Positions 7,912 to 15,287 are shown, counted from the stretch's first letter. The stretch: 23,580 bases of DNA from an uncultured Candidatus Melainabacteria bacterium (GCA_934699705.1 CAKUXD010000028.1:1-23580); one strand, 5' to 3'. Notes: generated by a model not told the origin, from the letters alone. A program made the numbers and translations.

Positions 7912-9666
7912 ATGTATACAAGTAACAAAATTAAAGACAAAGATAATTTTAGCTTTTTTTCTAATAAAAAAATTGATTATATATTCAGACAAAATGTTGA
8001 ATTGTTATTTATGTATGTAAAAAATTACAAAGTTTTTAAATATGATCAAAAAATTAATTTAAACTCAAAATACATATTTGATTATAATCAAAAAAATAAT
8101 ACGGTCATAATTACTAATAACCCTGAATATGTTCAAATATTTCCGGATTCTATTAATTTAAAAATAATATGCGGAGAAAATGGAACTGGTAAAACAACTT
8201 TAATGAGGTTATTACAAGGGAAAGAATATGAACTCCCAAGTGAGTTTTTTATATTATTAAAAGATGATCAAGGAAATTATTTTGCAAATAATGCAAACTT
8301 AAAAGTTATTGATAAGACAAAAGATAAAGAAGTTATATTAGATAAAGGATTTGATAAACGGGCATATATTGATTTGCAAAGATTGAGTTTTCAATATGAT
8401 GAGCCACTTGAAATTGGTAAAACTTATATAAATAATAAAATATTAATAGATAAAATATTTAAAAGAAATCTATTTAATGGTTTTTATATAAAATATAGTG
8501 ATTTCAGTGATAGAATTGACAATATAAGACAAAAAATAATAAAAATTTTTAGAAAATATGAGGATGAAATAAATAGTTCTTTTTATAAAATGGAAAGTTT
8601 CTTAAAATTTCATCCATTTGAATATGTAATGTTATATAACTTATGCAGCAATAATCTTTTTGATGATTTTAACAATGCTTTATCTTCTGTTGGTGGAAAA
8701 ACAAAGACTTTTTCTGATGTCATAGAAATTATGGAATATATTGTTAAGACTTATTTAAGTGGGAACAAGGATAAAATTAATGTAGAAAATATTAACTCAC
8801 AATTGCTGAAATTTTTATATAAAGATGATTATATAAAATTTGAAACAAATAGTTCAAGACATTTGTTTGACAAAAATGAGGATGGTTCATTTACAATAAA
8901 AAGATATTCTGATATAGAAAATATCGTTTTTGAAATATCTGAAGAGAAACCTTATCCTGAGGATTTTGAAAAAATCTTAAATAATATTGGTAATCTGTTA
9001 AAAAATAATGAATTTTGTTCAGGACATTGCTATAGTTTAAAAAAATTACATGATATTTTATTTGAACCTGTTTTGATTAATTCTGATAGTAATTTTGAAT
9101 TTTGGGATTTAAGTGCAGGAGAGCAAGAGCGTTTTAGAATTGCGGGTTGGCTCGTTAAAAAAATGTGCTATATTAAAAATAATTCTATTCTTTTAGAAGA
9201 TGATATATGTCAATGTGCACATCCAAATTGGTCTAAAGATTTTTTATACGATTATATAAACATACTATTACAATTAAAAAAAATATCAAAACAGACAAAA
9301 AAAATAACAAATATTGTTATAACAACACATTCTCCGTTTATCCTTTCCGATATTAGTAAGTATAACATTGAATGTTTAGTAAAAAACAAAAAGAATACTA
9401 TATTAGAAAAAGAAACTTTTGCAGGAAATATCGGAGAAATGTTTAATGAAGCGTTTTTTATGACTTCTACAATAGGAAAATATTCGGAAGAATTAATAAA
9501 AGAAATTATAAGATACATAGATAAAGGAAAATCAAAGTCCGCCATAATCAAAGATGATGAAACTTGTAAAAAGATTATAAATACAGTAGGAGATAGAATT
9601 TTAAGATTTCTATTACTTGATAAGTTTGAAAATAGGAAAAATAAAATTGAAACAAATAACGATTAA
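7912..9666 (+). CDS. ABC/OLD-type AAA ATPase, PtuA-like, third gene of the defence operon
   Basis: This 584-residue SMC/OLD-like ATPase has Walker A G88-ENGTGK94-TT, signature L400-SAGEQERF408, Walker B region I426-LLEDDI432 followed by H437-PNW, and the switch T472-H473-SPFILSD. No TOPRIM or other nuclease domain follows. The C-terminus carries TFAGNIGEMFNEAFFMTSTIG, a tail seen in ATPases that pair with HNH or other effectors (PtuA of Septu and retron modules). The usual Walker B D-E pair appears as E429-D430, which is odd. The start at 7912 has AAAGGTG (7901-7907) close upstream, 18 nt after the methylase stop; it adds 33 residues before the VKNYKVF strand, where this family normally begins. 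The gene is very AT-rich (two sampled 60-base lines at 8461 and 8521 give 20 and 15 % GC), lower than the methylase core. The likely role is sensor/gate for the HNH nuclease encoded next. Confidence 0.8.
   Translation: MYTSNKIKDKDNFSFFSNKKIDYIFRQNVELLFMYVKNYKVFKYDQKINLNSKYIFDYNQKNNTVIITNNPEYVQIFPDSINLKIICGENGTGKTTLMRLLQGKEYELPSEFFILLKDDQGNYFANNANLKVIDKTKDKEVILDKGFDKRAYIDLQRLSFQYDEPLEIGKTYINNKILIDKIFKRNLFNGFYIKYSDFSDRIDNIRQKIIKIFRKYEDEINSSFYKMESFLKFHPFEYVMLYNLCSNNLFDDFNNALSSVGGKTKTFSDVIEIMEYIVKTYLSGNKDKINVENINSQLLKFLYKDDYIKFETNSSRHLFDKNEDGSFTIKRYSDIENIVFEISEEKPYPEDFEKILNNIGNLLKNNEFCSGHCYSLKKLHDILFEPVLINSDSNFEFWDLSAGEQERFRIAGWLVKKMCYIKNNSILLEDDICQCAHPNWSKDFLYDYINILLQLKKISKQTKKITNIVITTHSPFILSDISKYNIECLVKNKKNTILEKETFAGNIGEMFNEAFFMTSTIGKYSEELIKEIIRYIDKGKSKSAIIKDDETCKKIINTVGDRILRFLLLDKFENRKNKIETNND
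9634..9637 (+). promoter_or_regulatory. Shine-Dalgarno AGGA deciding the TTG start of the HNH gene
   Basis: AGGA at 9634-9637 lies 9 nt before an in-frame TTG at 9647, inside the end of the ATPase gene. The longer frame could begin at TTG 9617 but has no comparable ribosome binding site. There is no in-frame ATG before the conserved domain. Confidence 0.5.
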
Positions 9667-10360
9667 GCAAAAAAATAAATTAAAAGACATATTAAAAAAA
9701 TATTCAAACTATTCTGATTTTACAAACAATCAAGAAGATGCCTATAAATATGCAAAAATTATAGGACTAAAGGTCTGTCCATATTGTAATATTGATTATA
9801 TTTATACTGTAACAAAAGGGAAAGAAAAGATTGTAAGACCGGATTTTGATCATTTTGAACCAAAATCAAGAGCGCCTGAAAAGCAACTGGATATTGATAA
9901 TCTTGTCCCATGCTGTTTATTATGCAATGAAAGGCTAAAGCGTGCAAAACCCTTCAAAGAAAATACTCACCTTAATCCTTTAAAAAAAGATTTTGATTCA
10001 ATTGTGGAATTCTGTATTGACTTAAAAAATCCTAATTATTTAAAAGAGGCAAATTTTGACATTACTTTTAATAAAAAAGAAGCAGTCAGTATTGAATACT
10101 ATAATTTATGTATAGCAAATATACGAGATTTTAAATTATTGGAAAGATATTCTAATCACAAAGACACTGTTTTAGATTTATTCAAAGATTTAAAATATTA
10201 TCACATTGCAAAGATGAAAGAAATATCTAAATTAATAAATGATGAAAATAATTTATCATCATTTATAATTAATAAAATTATTGAGTATAAAAATATTGAT
10301 ATTAATAATGTTTCATTAGGAAAATTAAAAAAAGATATTGCAATTAAATATTCAAAATGA
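9647..10360 (+). CDS. HNH endonuclease, PtuB-like
   Basis: Numbered from TTG 9647 the protein has 237 residues. It shows an HNH nuclease core with a zinc-binding frame: C44-PYC47-N, then D68-H69-FEPKS, then N85-LVPCCLLC93-N94. This order (CPYC, DH-x-PKS, NLVPxCxxCN) is that of PtuB/McrA-type HNH nucleases. The remaining ~120 residues are helical and Lys-rich. The gene overlaps the ATPase by 20 nt from this start (50 nt from TTG 9617), so the two are translationally coupled. That is the usual arrangement of a sensor ATPase and its effector, as in Septu PtuA-PtuB. Its base composition is as AT-rich as the ATPase. Function as a DNA-degrading effector, or as an extra nuclease of the methylase-helicase system, is inferred. 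The exact start is uncertain. Confidence 0.8.
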   Translation: MKQITIKQKNKLKDILKKYSNYSDFTNNQEDAYKYAKIIGLKVCPYCNIDYIYTVTKGKEKIVRPDFDHFEPKSRAPEKQLDIDNLVPCCLLCNERLKRAKPFKENTHLNPLKKDFDSIVEFCIDLKNPNYLKEANFDITFNKKEAVSIEYYNLCIANIRDFKLLERYSNHKDTVLDLFKDLKYYHIAKMKEISKLINDENNLSSFIINKIIEYKNIDINNVSLGKLKKDIAIKYSK

Positions 10361-10374
10361 AAGACTAAGATATT

Positions 10375-10412
10375 AAAACCCCGTTCGAAAAGTGTTCAAA
10401 AGGCGTTTTGTT
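10375..10412 (+). terminator. Possible terminator after the defence operon
   Basis: AAAACcCC (10375-10382) can pair with GGcGTTTT (10402-10409) with one internal mismatch and a 19-nt loop, and the descending arm ends in a T run. It begins 14 nt after the HNH stop, where operon termination would be expected. The hairpin is imperfect, so this is a moderate call. Confidence 0.35.
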
Positions 10413-10479
10413 GAGTTTAATTTGTGCAAATATATATTTTTGTTCAAATGACAATTTTAGGGCAATAAACGGCACAGAA

Positions 10480-10817
10480 TTAAAAATCAAAATTCCATTT
10501 TTTGTCATCATTGAGAAAATCTTCTTCAGCATCTTGTTTTTTGATTGTAATATTGAGTAATTCTTCTAAAGTCAGTTTTCAATTTTTGGTTATCTGAATT
10601 ATATTTGTAAAAATCGTGTGTATTTATATCTTTATTTTTTTATATATAATGCCTGACAGTATTTAGTCAATACTTTCAAAATACTATATGAAGAAGTGAA
10701 TTGTTATTGGTTAAATACCATGTTAGAGACATTAAAAGAGAAAATCTATCAAATTATTAAATGACAGTTTATATTACTATATAAATATCGTTTTGCAAGT
10801 TTTTTAGCATTATTCAT
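10480..10817 (-). pseudogene. Decayed minus-strand gene remnants
   Basis: Read on the minus strand, an ATG at 10817 opens a 22-codon frame (MNNAKKLAKRYLYSNI...). Two further scraps follow in shifted frames: DINTHDFYKYNSDNQKLKTD (about 10575-10625) and LTLEELLNITIKKQDAEEDF ending at TAA 10480-10482 (10480-10575). The last 31 codons look protein-like (acidic, with a WNFDF end), but stops and frameshifts separate the pieces. I do not recognise the family. It may be one inactivated gene of ~115 codons, or unrelated scraps. Confidence 0.3.
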
Positions 10818-10860
10818 ATTTTCACTATACTACAAAATCTCCATCTCATAGTTAATTTAA

Positions 10861-11042
10861 TCTTGTTCCGTATGTTAAATTACACGAGCTGAGGCTGGAG
10901 AGTTTTTGATTAAGTGATAAAATCACGAAAATCAAAACTCGGAATTGCCGTTACACGCGAGTGAGCAAGACAGTCCCCCCGTCAGCAGTTAATAGTCCAA
11001 AATAAAAAACTTCTGGGACGAGAACCACTGAACGAAGTTCAA
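10861..11042 (+). other. Hairpin-rich, GC-richer block; possible IS200/IS605-like end or structured RNA
   Basis: No reading frame fits this block. It holds a long imperfect hairpin at 10900-10940: outer arms GAGTTTTTGATT and AATCAAAACTC (one bulge) and inner arms GTGAT and ATCAC. GTCCC (10973-10977) can pair with GGGAC (11015-11019), and GAAC-gaa-GTTC (11030-11040) forms a small terminal stem. It ends in GTTCAA at 11037-11042, immediately where the reading frame of the TRIC remnant resumes. Short hairpins plus a GTTCAA-like end resemble the right end/omega-RNA region of TnpB elements, but no TnpB coding sequence is recognisable. A possible promoter precedes it: TTAGCA 10804-10809, 16-nt gap, TATACT 10826-10831. 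The identity is inferred and weak. Confidence 0.3.
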
Positions 11043-11442
11043 AAATTCGATTTACGTTATAGTTGCATTTGTAACATCATGCGTAACCTTTGGCGCGACC
11101 GCTATCATTAAAACTAAATTTCATAAAAATCAACTATTTTTCAAAGAATTAGTAAACTTTTTTGACGCAATAGGTTTAGGTGTTTTTGCCGTAACTGGCA
11201 CAAATACTGCAATTGTTCATGGATTTTCAAATAATGCTTTTTTAGCAATTTTTGTTGGCGTAATCACAGGAATTGGCGTTGGCATTTATTATTTTATGTT
11301 TACTTCAAACTGCAACCCTCTTTTATCCGTTTTAACAGCGATTGTCATAACAATTCTTATTAGAATTTTAGCTTCATACTATCACTTAGGTTTACCAAAA
11401 TTGCCTAAAATAAATTTTGATGAAAACGATAAACACTCTTGA
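11041..11442 (+). pseudogene. C-terminal half of a TRIC/UPF0126 (YicG-like) membrane channel gene
   Basis: An open frame of 134 codons ends at TGA 11440-11442. It has no ATG, GTG or TTG before residue ~95, so it cannot be translated as such. The content is a hydrophobic membrane protein. NSIYVIVAFVTS matches the helix before the second repeat of the glycine_transporter/TRIC family. FFDAIGLGVFAVTGTNTAI matches the second-repeat signature (FDAiGLalFavtG), and VITGIG follows. The family then normally has GG-x-x-RD and a P-x-x-x-x-x-x-x-YA stretch; here it is replaced by a short divergent piece ending RILASYYHLGLPK, which matches the family C-terminus. The N-terminal repeat is absent and replaced by the hairpin block upstream. 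I infer a gene broken by insertion or deletion at the island border. Confidence 0.6.
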
Positions 11443-11466
11443 AATATCAAAAAAATAGTTTATAAT
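11439..11466 (+). promoter_or_regulatory. Sigma-70-type promoter for the small membrane protein
   Basis: TTGAAA (11439-11444) and a perfect TATAAT (11461-11466) are separated by 16 nt. Transcription would start near 11473 and give a short leader to the ATG at 11505. The -35 element overlaps the stop codon of the TRIC remnant. Confidence 0.6.
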
Positions 11467-11504
11467 ATAAATGAATATGGAGAGTATAAAAGAGGAGGTG
11501 CAAC

Positions 11505-11669
11505 ATGCCAGAAATCCCAAAATGGTTGATAGCTTTAATCGTTATTATTGCAGGTTATTGGGTTCTAACTCAAGCAATAGACTTTTTCGGCAAAGTAAAT
11601 ACAACCGTAAACAAAGCTAATCAAAGCATAGAACGAGATGCAACAAGTTTGCAAAAACTTAATCAATAA
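11505..11669 (+). CDS. Small single-pass membrane protein (54 residues), function unknown
   Basis: ATG 11505 is preceded by a near-ideal Shine-Dalgarno (AGGAGGTG, 11493-11500, 4-nt gap) and a good promoter, so translation is well supported despite the size. The protein begins MPEIPKW and has one transmembrane helix (about residues 6-24: LIALIVIIAGYWVLTQAI). A polar, mostly helical tail of ~30 residues rich in Asn, Thr, Lys and Gln follows (VNTTVNKANQSIERD). There are no cysteines and no lipoprotein box. The N-terminus is short, so the tail probably faces one compartment; the orientation is not certain. The gene appears monocistronic, with a strong hairpin 18 nt after its stop. I do not recognise the family. 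Confidence 0.7.
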   Translation: MPEIPKWLIALIVIIAGYWVLTQAIDFFGKVNTTVNKANQSIERDATSLQKLNQ

Positions 11670-11686
11670 TAATTAATCTTAATTCA

Positions 11687-11729
11687 AAATGTGCCATAAT
11701 ATGTGTTAAATACATACTATGGCACATTT
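11687..11729 (+). terminator. Long hairpin, probable terminator of the small membrane protein gene
   Basis: AAATGTGCCATA and TATGGCACATTT are exact reverse complements of 12 bp. They enclose one mismatch and a further 5-bp stem (TATGT/ACATA) around a 7-nt loop. The arms are flanked by A-rich sequence on the left and TTTATAATT on the right, so it could work in either direction, although the T run is short. Confidence 0.55.
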
Positions 11730-11833
11730 ATAATTAACTTACTTAAATAATCCTTCATTTGTATGGTTGATTTTGTTTTAAAAAATATTAATATAATTAT
11801 ACTAATATGGAAAATAATATAAAGGAGAGATTC

Positions 11834-12130
11834 ATGTTTAAATTAGGCAAAGCAAGCAAAGAAGATGTTTTAATCATAACTGAAGATTATGAAGTAAAAG
11901 GTACTGTTTTTAACATTGGTTTCTCTAAGAAAAATCGTTTTTTAAGCGATTTGTTGAATAAAGCAAATAAAAACTTTATTGCGGTCAAGGATTGTGAAAT
12001 CACATACAAAAACCGTCAAGGCGAAACTGAAAAATTAGACTTCTTGCAATTAAACATGCGTTATGTAATTCTAATCAGACCTTTAAAACCTGAAGAAAAA
12101 TCTGATTATAAAGTTTCTAGCGAAGAATAA
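11834..12130 (+). CDS. Small conserved-looking protein, 98 residues, possible DUF6812-like domain
   Basis: I start this at ATG 11834 because AAGGAGAG (11822-11829) lies just before it. An upstream in-frame ATG at 11807 has no ribosome binding site, sits right behind a likely -10 (TATAAT 11792-11797), and would read through that Shine-Dalgarno. The protein is soluble and looks beta-rich: DVLIITEDYEVKGTVF, then RFLSDLLNKANKNFIAVKDC, then FLQLNMRYVILIRPL. The order of a beta pair, a (R)LSDLLN...FI.V.D motif and a final I-x-x-I-x-P strand resembles small stand-alone domains of unknown function (DUF6812 type); the name is from memory and unsure. The stop lies only 7 nt from the convergent cheA stop, so the two transcripts must overlap. 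No function can be assigned. Confidence 0.7.
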   Translation: MFKLGKASKEDVLIITEDYEVKGTVFNIGFSKKNRFLSDLLNKANKNFIAVKDCEITYKNRQGETEKLDFLQLNMRYVILIRPLKPEEKSDYKVSSEE

Positions 12131-12137
12131 AATTTGA

Positions 12138-15100
12138 TTACAAGTTTTCAGATATAACTTTTAAGAAAAGTTTTTGGTTAAATTCTCCTTTAATCAGAAA
12201 CTTTTCTATATTTAGAGATTTAATTTTTCTTTTGGTCTTATCATCAAGCAAAGAACTCATTACGATAACTGGAATTTCAGAGGTCGCAGAATTTGATTTA
12301 AGTTGTTCTATAAAATCTAATCCGTTCATTTCTGGCATCTCTATATCAGTAATAATTAAATCAACCTTTGTTTGATTAAGTATTTTTAATGCCTCTATCG
12401 GATTTATTGCTGATAACACCGTAAAACCAGCGTACATTAGAATATTTTTTTCTAATGTTCTCGATGTTATTGAGTCGTCTACGATAAGAATTTTTTTATC
12501 AGAATTTAAAACTTTTTTATCCTGAATTAAACTATTATTTATAGAAGAAATTTTTTGGAATGTAGTATTTTTAATAATATCAGAGGTATTTAAAATCAAA
12601 CAAGTTTCGCCTGAAGCAAGAGTTGTAATTCCAGAGATATTTTTCAACTTATAAATTGGCGGTGATAGTTTTTTATGTAAAATTTCTTGTTCACCAATTA
12701 ATTTATCCACTACCAAGCCAATTGTTTTATTATTTGCCTCGACAATTAAAATCGTCTTTAACATTGTTGTAACAACGTTATCCTTTAATCCTAAAATATC
12801 AGCCAAACTGTAAACTGGAATATTTTTATTATTATGAATTATAGTAAATTTACCGTTGTTATTAAGAATTTCCTCATTCTTTTTACAAACAACCGTATTA
12901 ATCACAGACATCGGAACTGCAAAATTTTGCCCTGAAGATTGAATTAAAAAAACCTTCATTGTTGCCATTGTAACTGGTAATTCTATTTGAATACAACTGC
13001 CTTTATTAAATTCTGAAATAACTTTTACAGAACCATTTAATTGCGCAATTTTAGATTTCACCACGTCCATGCCAATTCCACGACCAGAAATACTTGTAAC
13101 TTCATCACCAGTCGTAAATCCAGGAAGAAATACGAGATTTATAATATCTTCTTCCGATAAAGAGTTCAGTTCTTCTTGCATTAAAATACCGTTTTTCAGA
13201 GCTTTTTCCTTAATTTTTTCAATGTTAAACCCTTGTCCGTCATCAATAATTTCAATTACAATTTTATTATCTAAATTTTTAGCATTAATATTCAAATGAC
13301 CAACTGGCGATTTACCTTTTTCTTTACGTTTTTCAGGAGTTTCAATACCATGGTCAATTGAATTTCTAATTATATGAATAAGTGGATTTTTTATTTCTTC
13401 AATAATCTTTTTATCAGCACTCGTTTCACTGCCAGATATTGTTAATTCAACTTCTTTACCACTTTCCTTTGCAATATCTCGAACCATTCTTCCAAACATG
13501 TGAAAAACAGTCGCTAATGGTAATACACGAATATTTTTTACGATTGAATCAAAATCAGTTATCAAATTTTTTAACTTTGCGTCTTCCTCAAGATTTGAAC
13601 GTTGAAGTTTAGAGATTGTTGACACAATTCCATTAAGCTTTTTATTCTGTTCGGAAAGCGTATTCAAAAATTGCTTCATAAATATTGATAAAGAATTATC
13701 TAACTCCTTTTCAGGCTTGTTTAGCTTCTTTTCATACATTTTCATGTGTTGAAGAAATTTAGAAAAATCCTTTTGCCACTCCTCTAAAAGTTTTTCAGAA
13801 TTTGACAATTCACTCAGTTGTTTTGAAGTTTTTATCTTTGTTGAAATAAGTTCGCCAATTTGATTTACCATAAAATCTAACTTTGAAGAATCAACATGTA
13901 GCGTTTTAATCTCTCCTGTGTCAAATAATTTTGAGAAATCCTTCATCTTGTTGCTTTGAGTATTAACTTCAATATTTTTAGGTATATTACTTTCAGATGA
14001 AACATTCTGTGCTGGAACACTCGAAATTTCCAACAATTGCTTTGCTACCGTAAGTTGTTGTGATAAAAGTTCAATATTACCGCTTGGTTGCTCGTTATTC
14101 ACTAATGCAAAACAATATTGAGCACTATTTAACAAAATTTCAAGTGAAGCTTCATCAATTTTAATATTATTTTTATTTACAAAATCTAAAAGTTCGATAA
14201 TTCTACTCAAAACAGGTACAAATTCTGCTTGTTGATAAGAATTTTTAAATTCTGTAAAGGCAGAAATAAGTTCAGCTATATACTCATTTGAGATTTCTAA
14301 TGTATGTAATTTTTTTGTAATATTTTCAAAATCTAAAAACTTAGTTACTGATTTTACTTCCTCTATAACCTCTGGCTCTACAATCTTTTCACTTGTATCA
14401 ACCTGAGATGTACCTTTTACATAATCTTTTTCTTCAAATGCATAACCGTAATAATCAACGGTTTGAAGCTCATTTATCTCACTTAAAGTTGTAAATTCTT
14501 TTATAATTCTGTCTATCTCTTGTTGAATTTCTTCAACTTCTTCAACAGTTAAATCACCATCACATTTTACAATTACATTAAGTTTAAGTTGAATTGTCGC
14601 AAGAATATTTTTTATTTCAAAATAGTTAATTCTATTAAAAATTTCAACCAATTCATCAATGTTTTCAAGAAGTTTATTTATAAAATCTTTTTCGATTTTT
14701 TCAGTAAGTTTAATAACAAGAATTAAAGAATTTATGATTAAGAAATTAACTCTATCTACCGATTTTACTAACTCTACTCTGCTAAAACCAACTGCATTAC
14801 TTGACGTTTGAGAATTTTCTACCTCTACAACCTCAGGCGCGATTTCTTCTTGAATATCAGGCTGAAGATTTTTTATTTCTTCATTTTCAGGATTTATATG
14901 TTCAAGAACCTTTAATTGGTTTTCAACCTCTGCAATACCATAAATTTCTTTACCATTTTGTATAGATTGAGTAATAATTTTTGATATCAAATCAACTGAT
15001 TTGTACATTATATCAGCAATTTCAGAGGTTAACACTAGTTTGTTATCTTTTGCATAACCCAGAATATCTTCCATTTTATGCGCAAGATTTTGTATGGTCT

Positions 15101-15287
15101 TAAAGCCAACCATACGCGAAGCGCCTTTTAAACTGTGGGCATCGCGAAAAAGTAAAACAATTAAATCTTTATTTTGGGGATTTTTTTCCAACTCAAGCAA
15201 AGCAGTATTCAATCGTTCAATAATTTCATCTGCCTCAACTCTGAAAATATTCAATATTTCTTTAATTTCGTCGTCTTGAAAATCCAT
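12138..15287 (-). CDS. cheA: Hybrid chemotaxis-type histidine kinase CheA with C-terminal receiver (WspE/PilL-like)
   Basis: This 1049-residue kinase has, in order, an Hpt/P1 domain (1-~110) with phospho-acceptor H51 in AHSLKGASR; a long poorly conserved helical linker (~110-450) without a clear P2; and a CheA dimerisation region (~450-570, KLDFMVNQIGELI). The HATPase has N-box IRNSIDHGIETP with H646, G1 DDGQGF near 680 and GRGIGMDVV near 736. A CheW-like P5 domain (~770-905) follows. The receiver domain (931-1049) has acidic pair D937-D938, acceptor D981 in TDIEMP and K1033. The added receiver distinguishes it from plain motility CheA and is typical of Wsp or pili-type systems. The start follows AAGGG, which overlaps the end of the MCP gene 8 nt upstream, so the two are co-transcribed. 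The partners are probably the MCP, the tandem CheW and the REC-GGDEF protein encoded next door. Confidence 0.9.
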   Translation of the reverse strand: MDFQDDEIKEILNIFRVEADEIIERLNTALLELEKNPQNKDLIVLLFRDAHSLKGASRMVGFKTIQNLAHKMEDILGYAKDNKLVLTSEIADIMYKSVDLISKIITQSIQNGKEIYGIAEVENQLKVLEHINPENEEIKNLQPDIQEEIAPEVVEVENSQTSSNAVGFSRVELVKSVDRVNFLIINSLILVIKLTEKIEKDFINKLLENIDELVEIFNRINYFEIKNILATIQLKLNVIVKCDGDLTVEEVEEIQQEIDRIIKEFTTLSEINELQTVDYYGYAFEEKDYVKGTSQVDTSEKIVEPEVIEEVKSVTKFLDFENITKKLHTLEISNEYIAELISAFTEFKNSYQQAEFVPVLSRIIELLDFVNKNNIKIDEASLEILLNSAQYCFALVNNEQPSGNIELLSQQLTVAKQLLEISSVPAQNVSSESNIPKNIEVNTQSNKMKDFSKLFDTGEIKTLHVDSSKLDFMVNQIGELISTKIKTSKQLSELSNSEKLLEEWQKDFSKFLQHMKMYEKKLNKPEKELDNSLSIFMKQFLNTLSEQNKKLNGIVSTISKLQRSNLEEDAKLKNLITDFDSIVKNIRVLPLATVFHMFGRMVRDIAKESGKEVELTISGSETSADKKIIEEIKNPLIHIIRNSIDHGIETPEKRKEKGKSPVGHLNINAKNLDNKIVIEIIDDGQGFNIEKIKEKALKNGILMQEELNSLSEEDIINLVFLPGFTTGDEVTSISGRGIGMDVVKSKIAQLNGSVKVISEFNKGSCIQIELPVTMATMKVFLIQSSGQNFAVPMSVINTVVCKKNEEILNNNGKFTIIHNNKNIPVYSLADILGLKDNVVTTMLKTILIVEANNKTIGLVVDKLIGEQEILHKKLSPPIYKLKNISGITTLASGETCLILNTSDIIKNTTFQKISSINNSLIQDKKVLNSDKKILIVDDSITSRTLEKNILMYAGFTVLSAINPIEALKILNQTKVDLIITDIEMPEMNGLDFIEQLKSNSATSEIPVIVMSSLLDDKTKRKIKSLNIEKFLIKGEFNQKLFLKVISENL
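12156..12175 (+). terminator. Weak terminator-like hairpin inside the cheA 3' end
   Basis: AACTTTT (12156-12162) and AAAAGTT (12166-12172) form a 7-bp stem with a 3-nt loop, ending in TTTTT. It is A/T-only apart from one G-C pair, so it is weak, but it is the only terminator-like structure after the 98-residue gene. Confidence 0.25.

Noticed and set aside
1241..10360. Calling the operon DISARM, BREX or type I restriction
   Set aside because: There is no DUF1998 (DrmB), no PglZ/BrxC and no separate specificity subunit. The helicase, methylase and ATPase layout fits Hma better.
7912..10360. A retron (PtuAB effector of Eco7 type)
   Set aside because: There is no reverse transcriptase in the window, and the hairpin block at 10861-11042 is behind a decayed region and separated by a likely terminator.
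10375..10400. tRNA T-arm-like GTTCGAAA as an attachment site
   Set aside because: The flanking bases cannot form the T stem and no acceptor end or anticodon arm is present.
10861..11042. Known riboswitches, RNase P, tmRNA, SRP or 6S RNA
   Set aside because: None of the conserved core motifs I know for these classes is present, and the ends of the block do not form a convincing closing stem.
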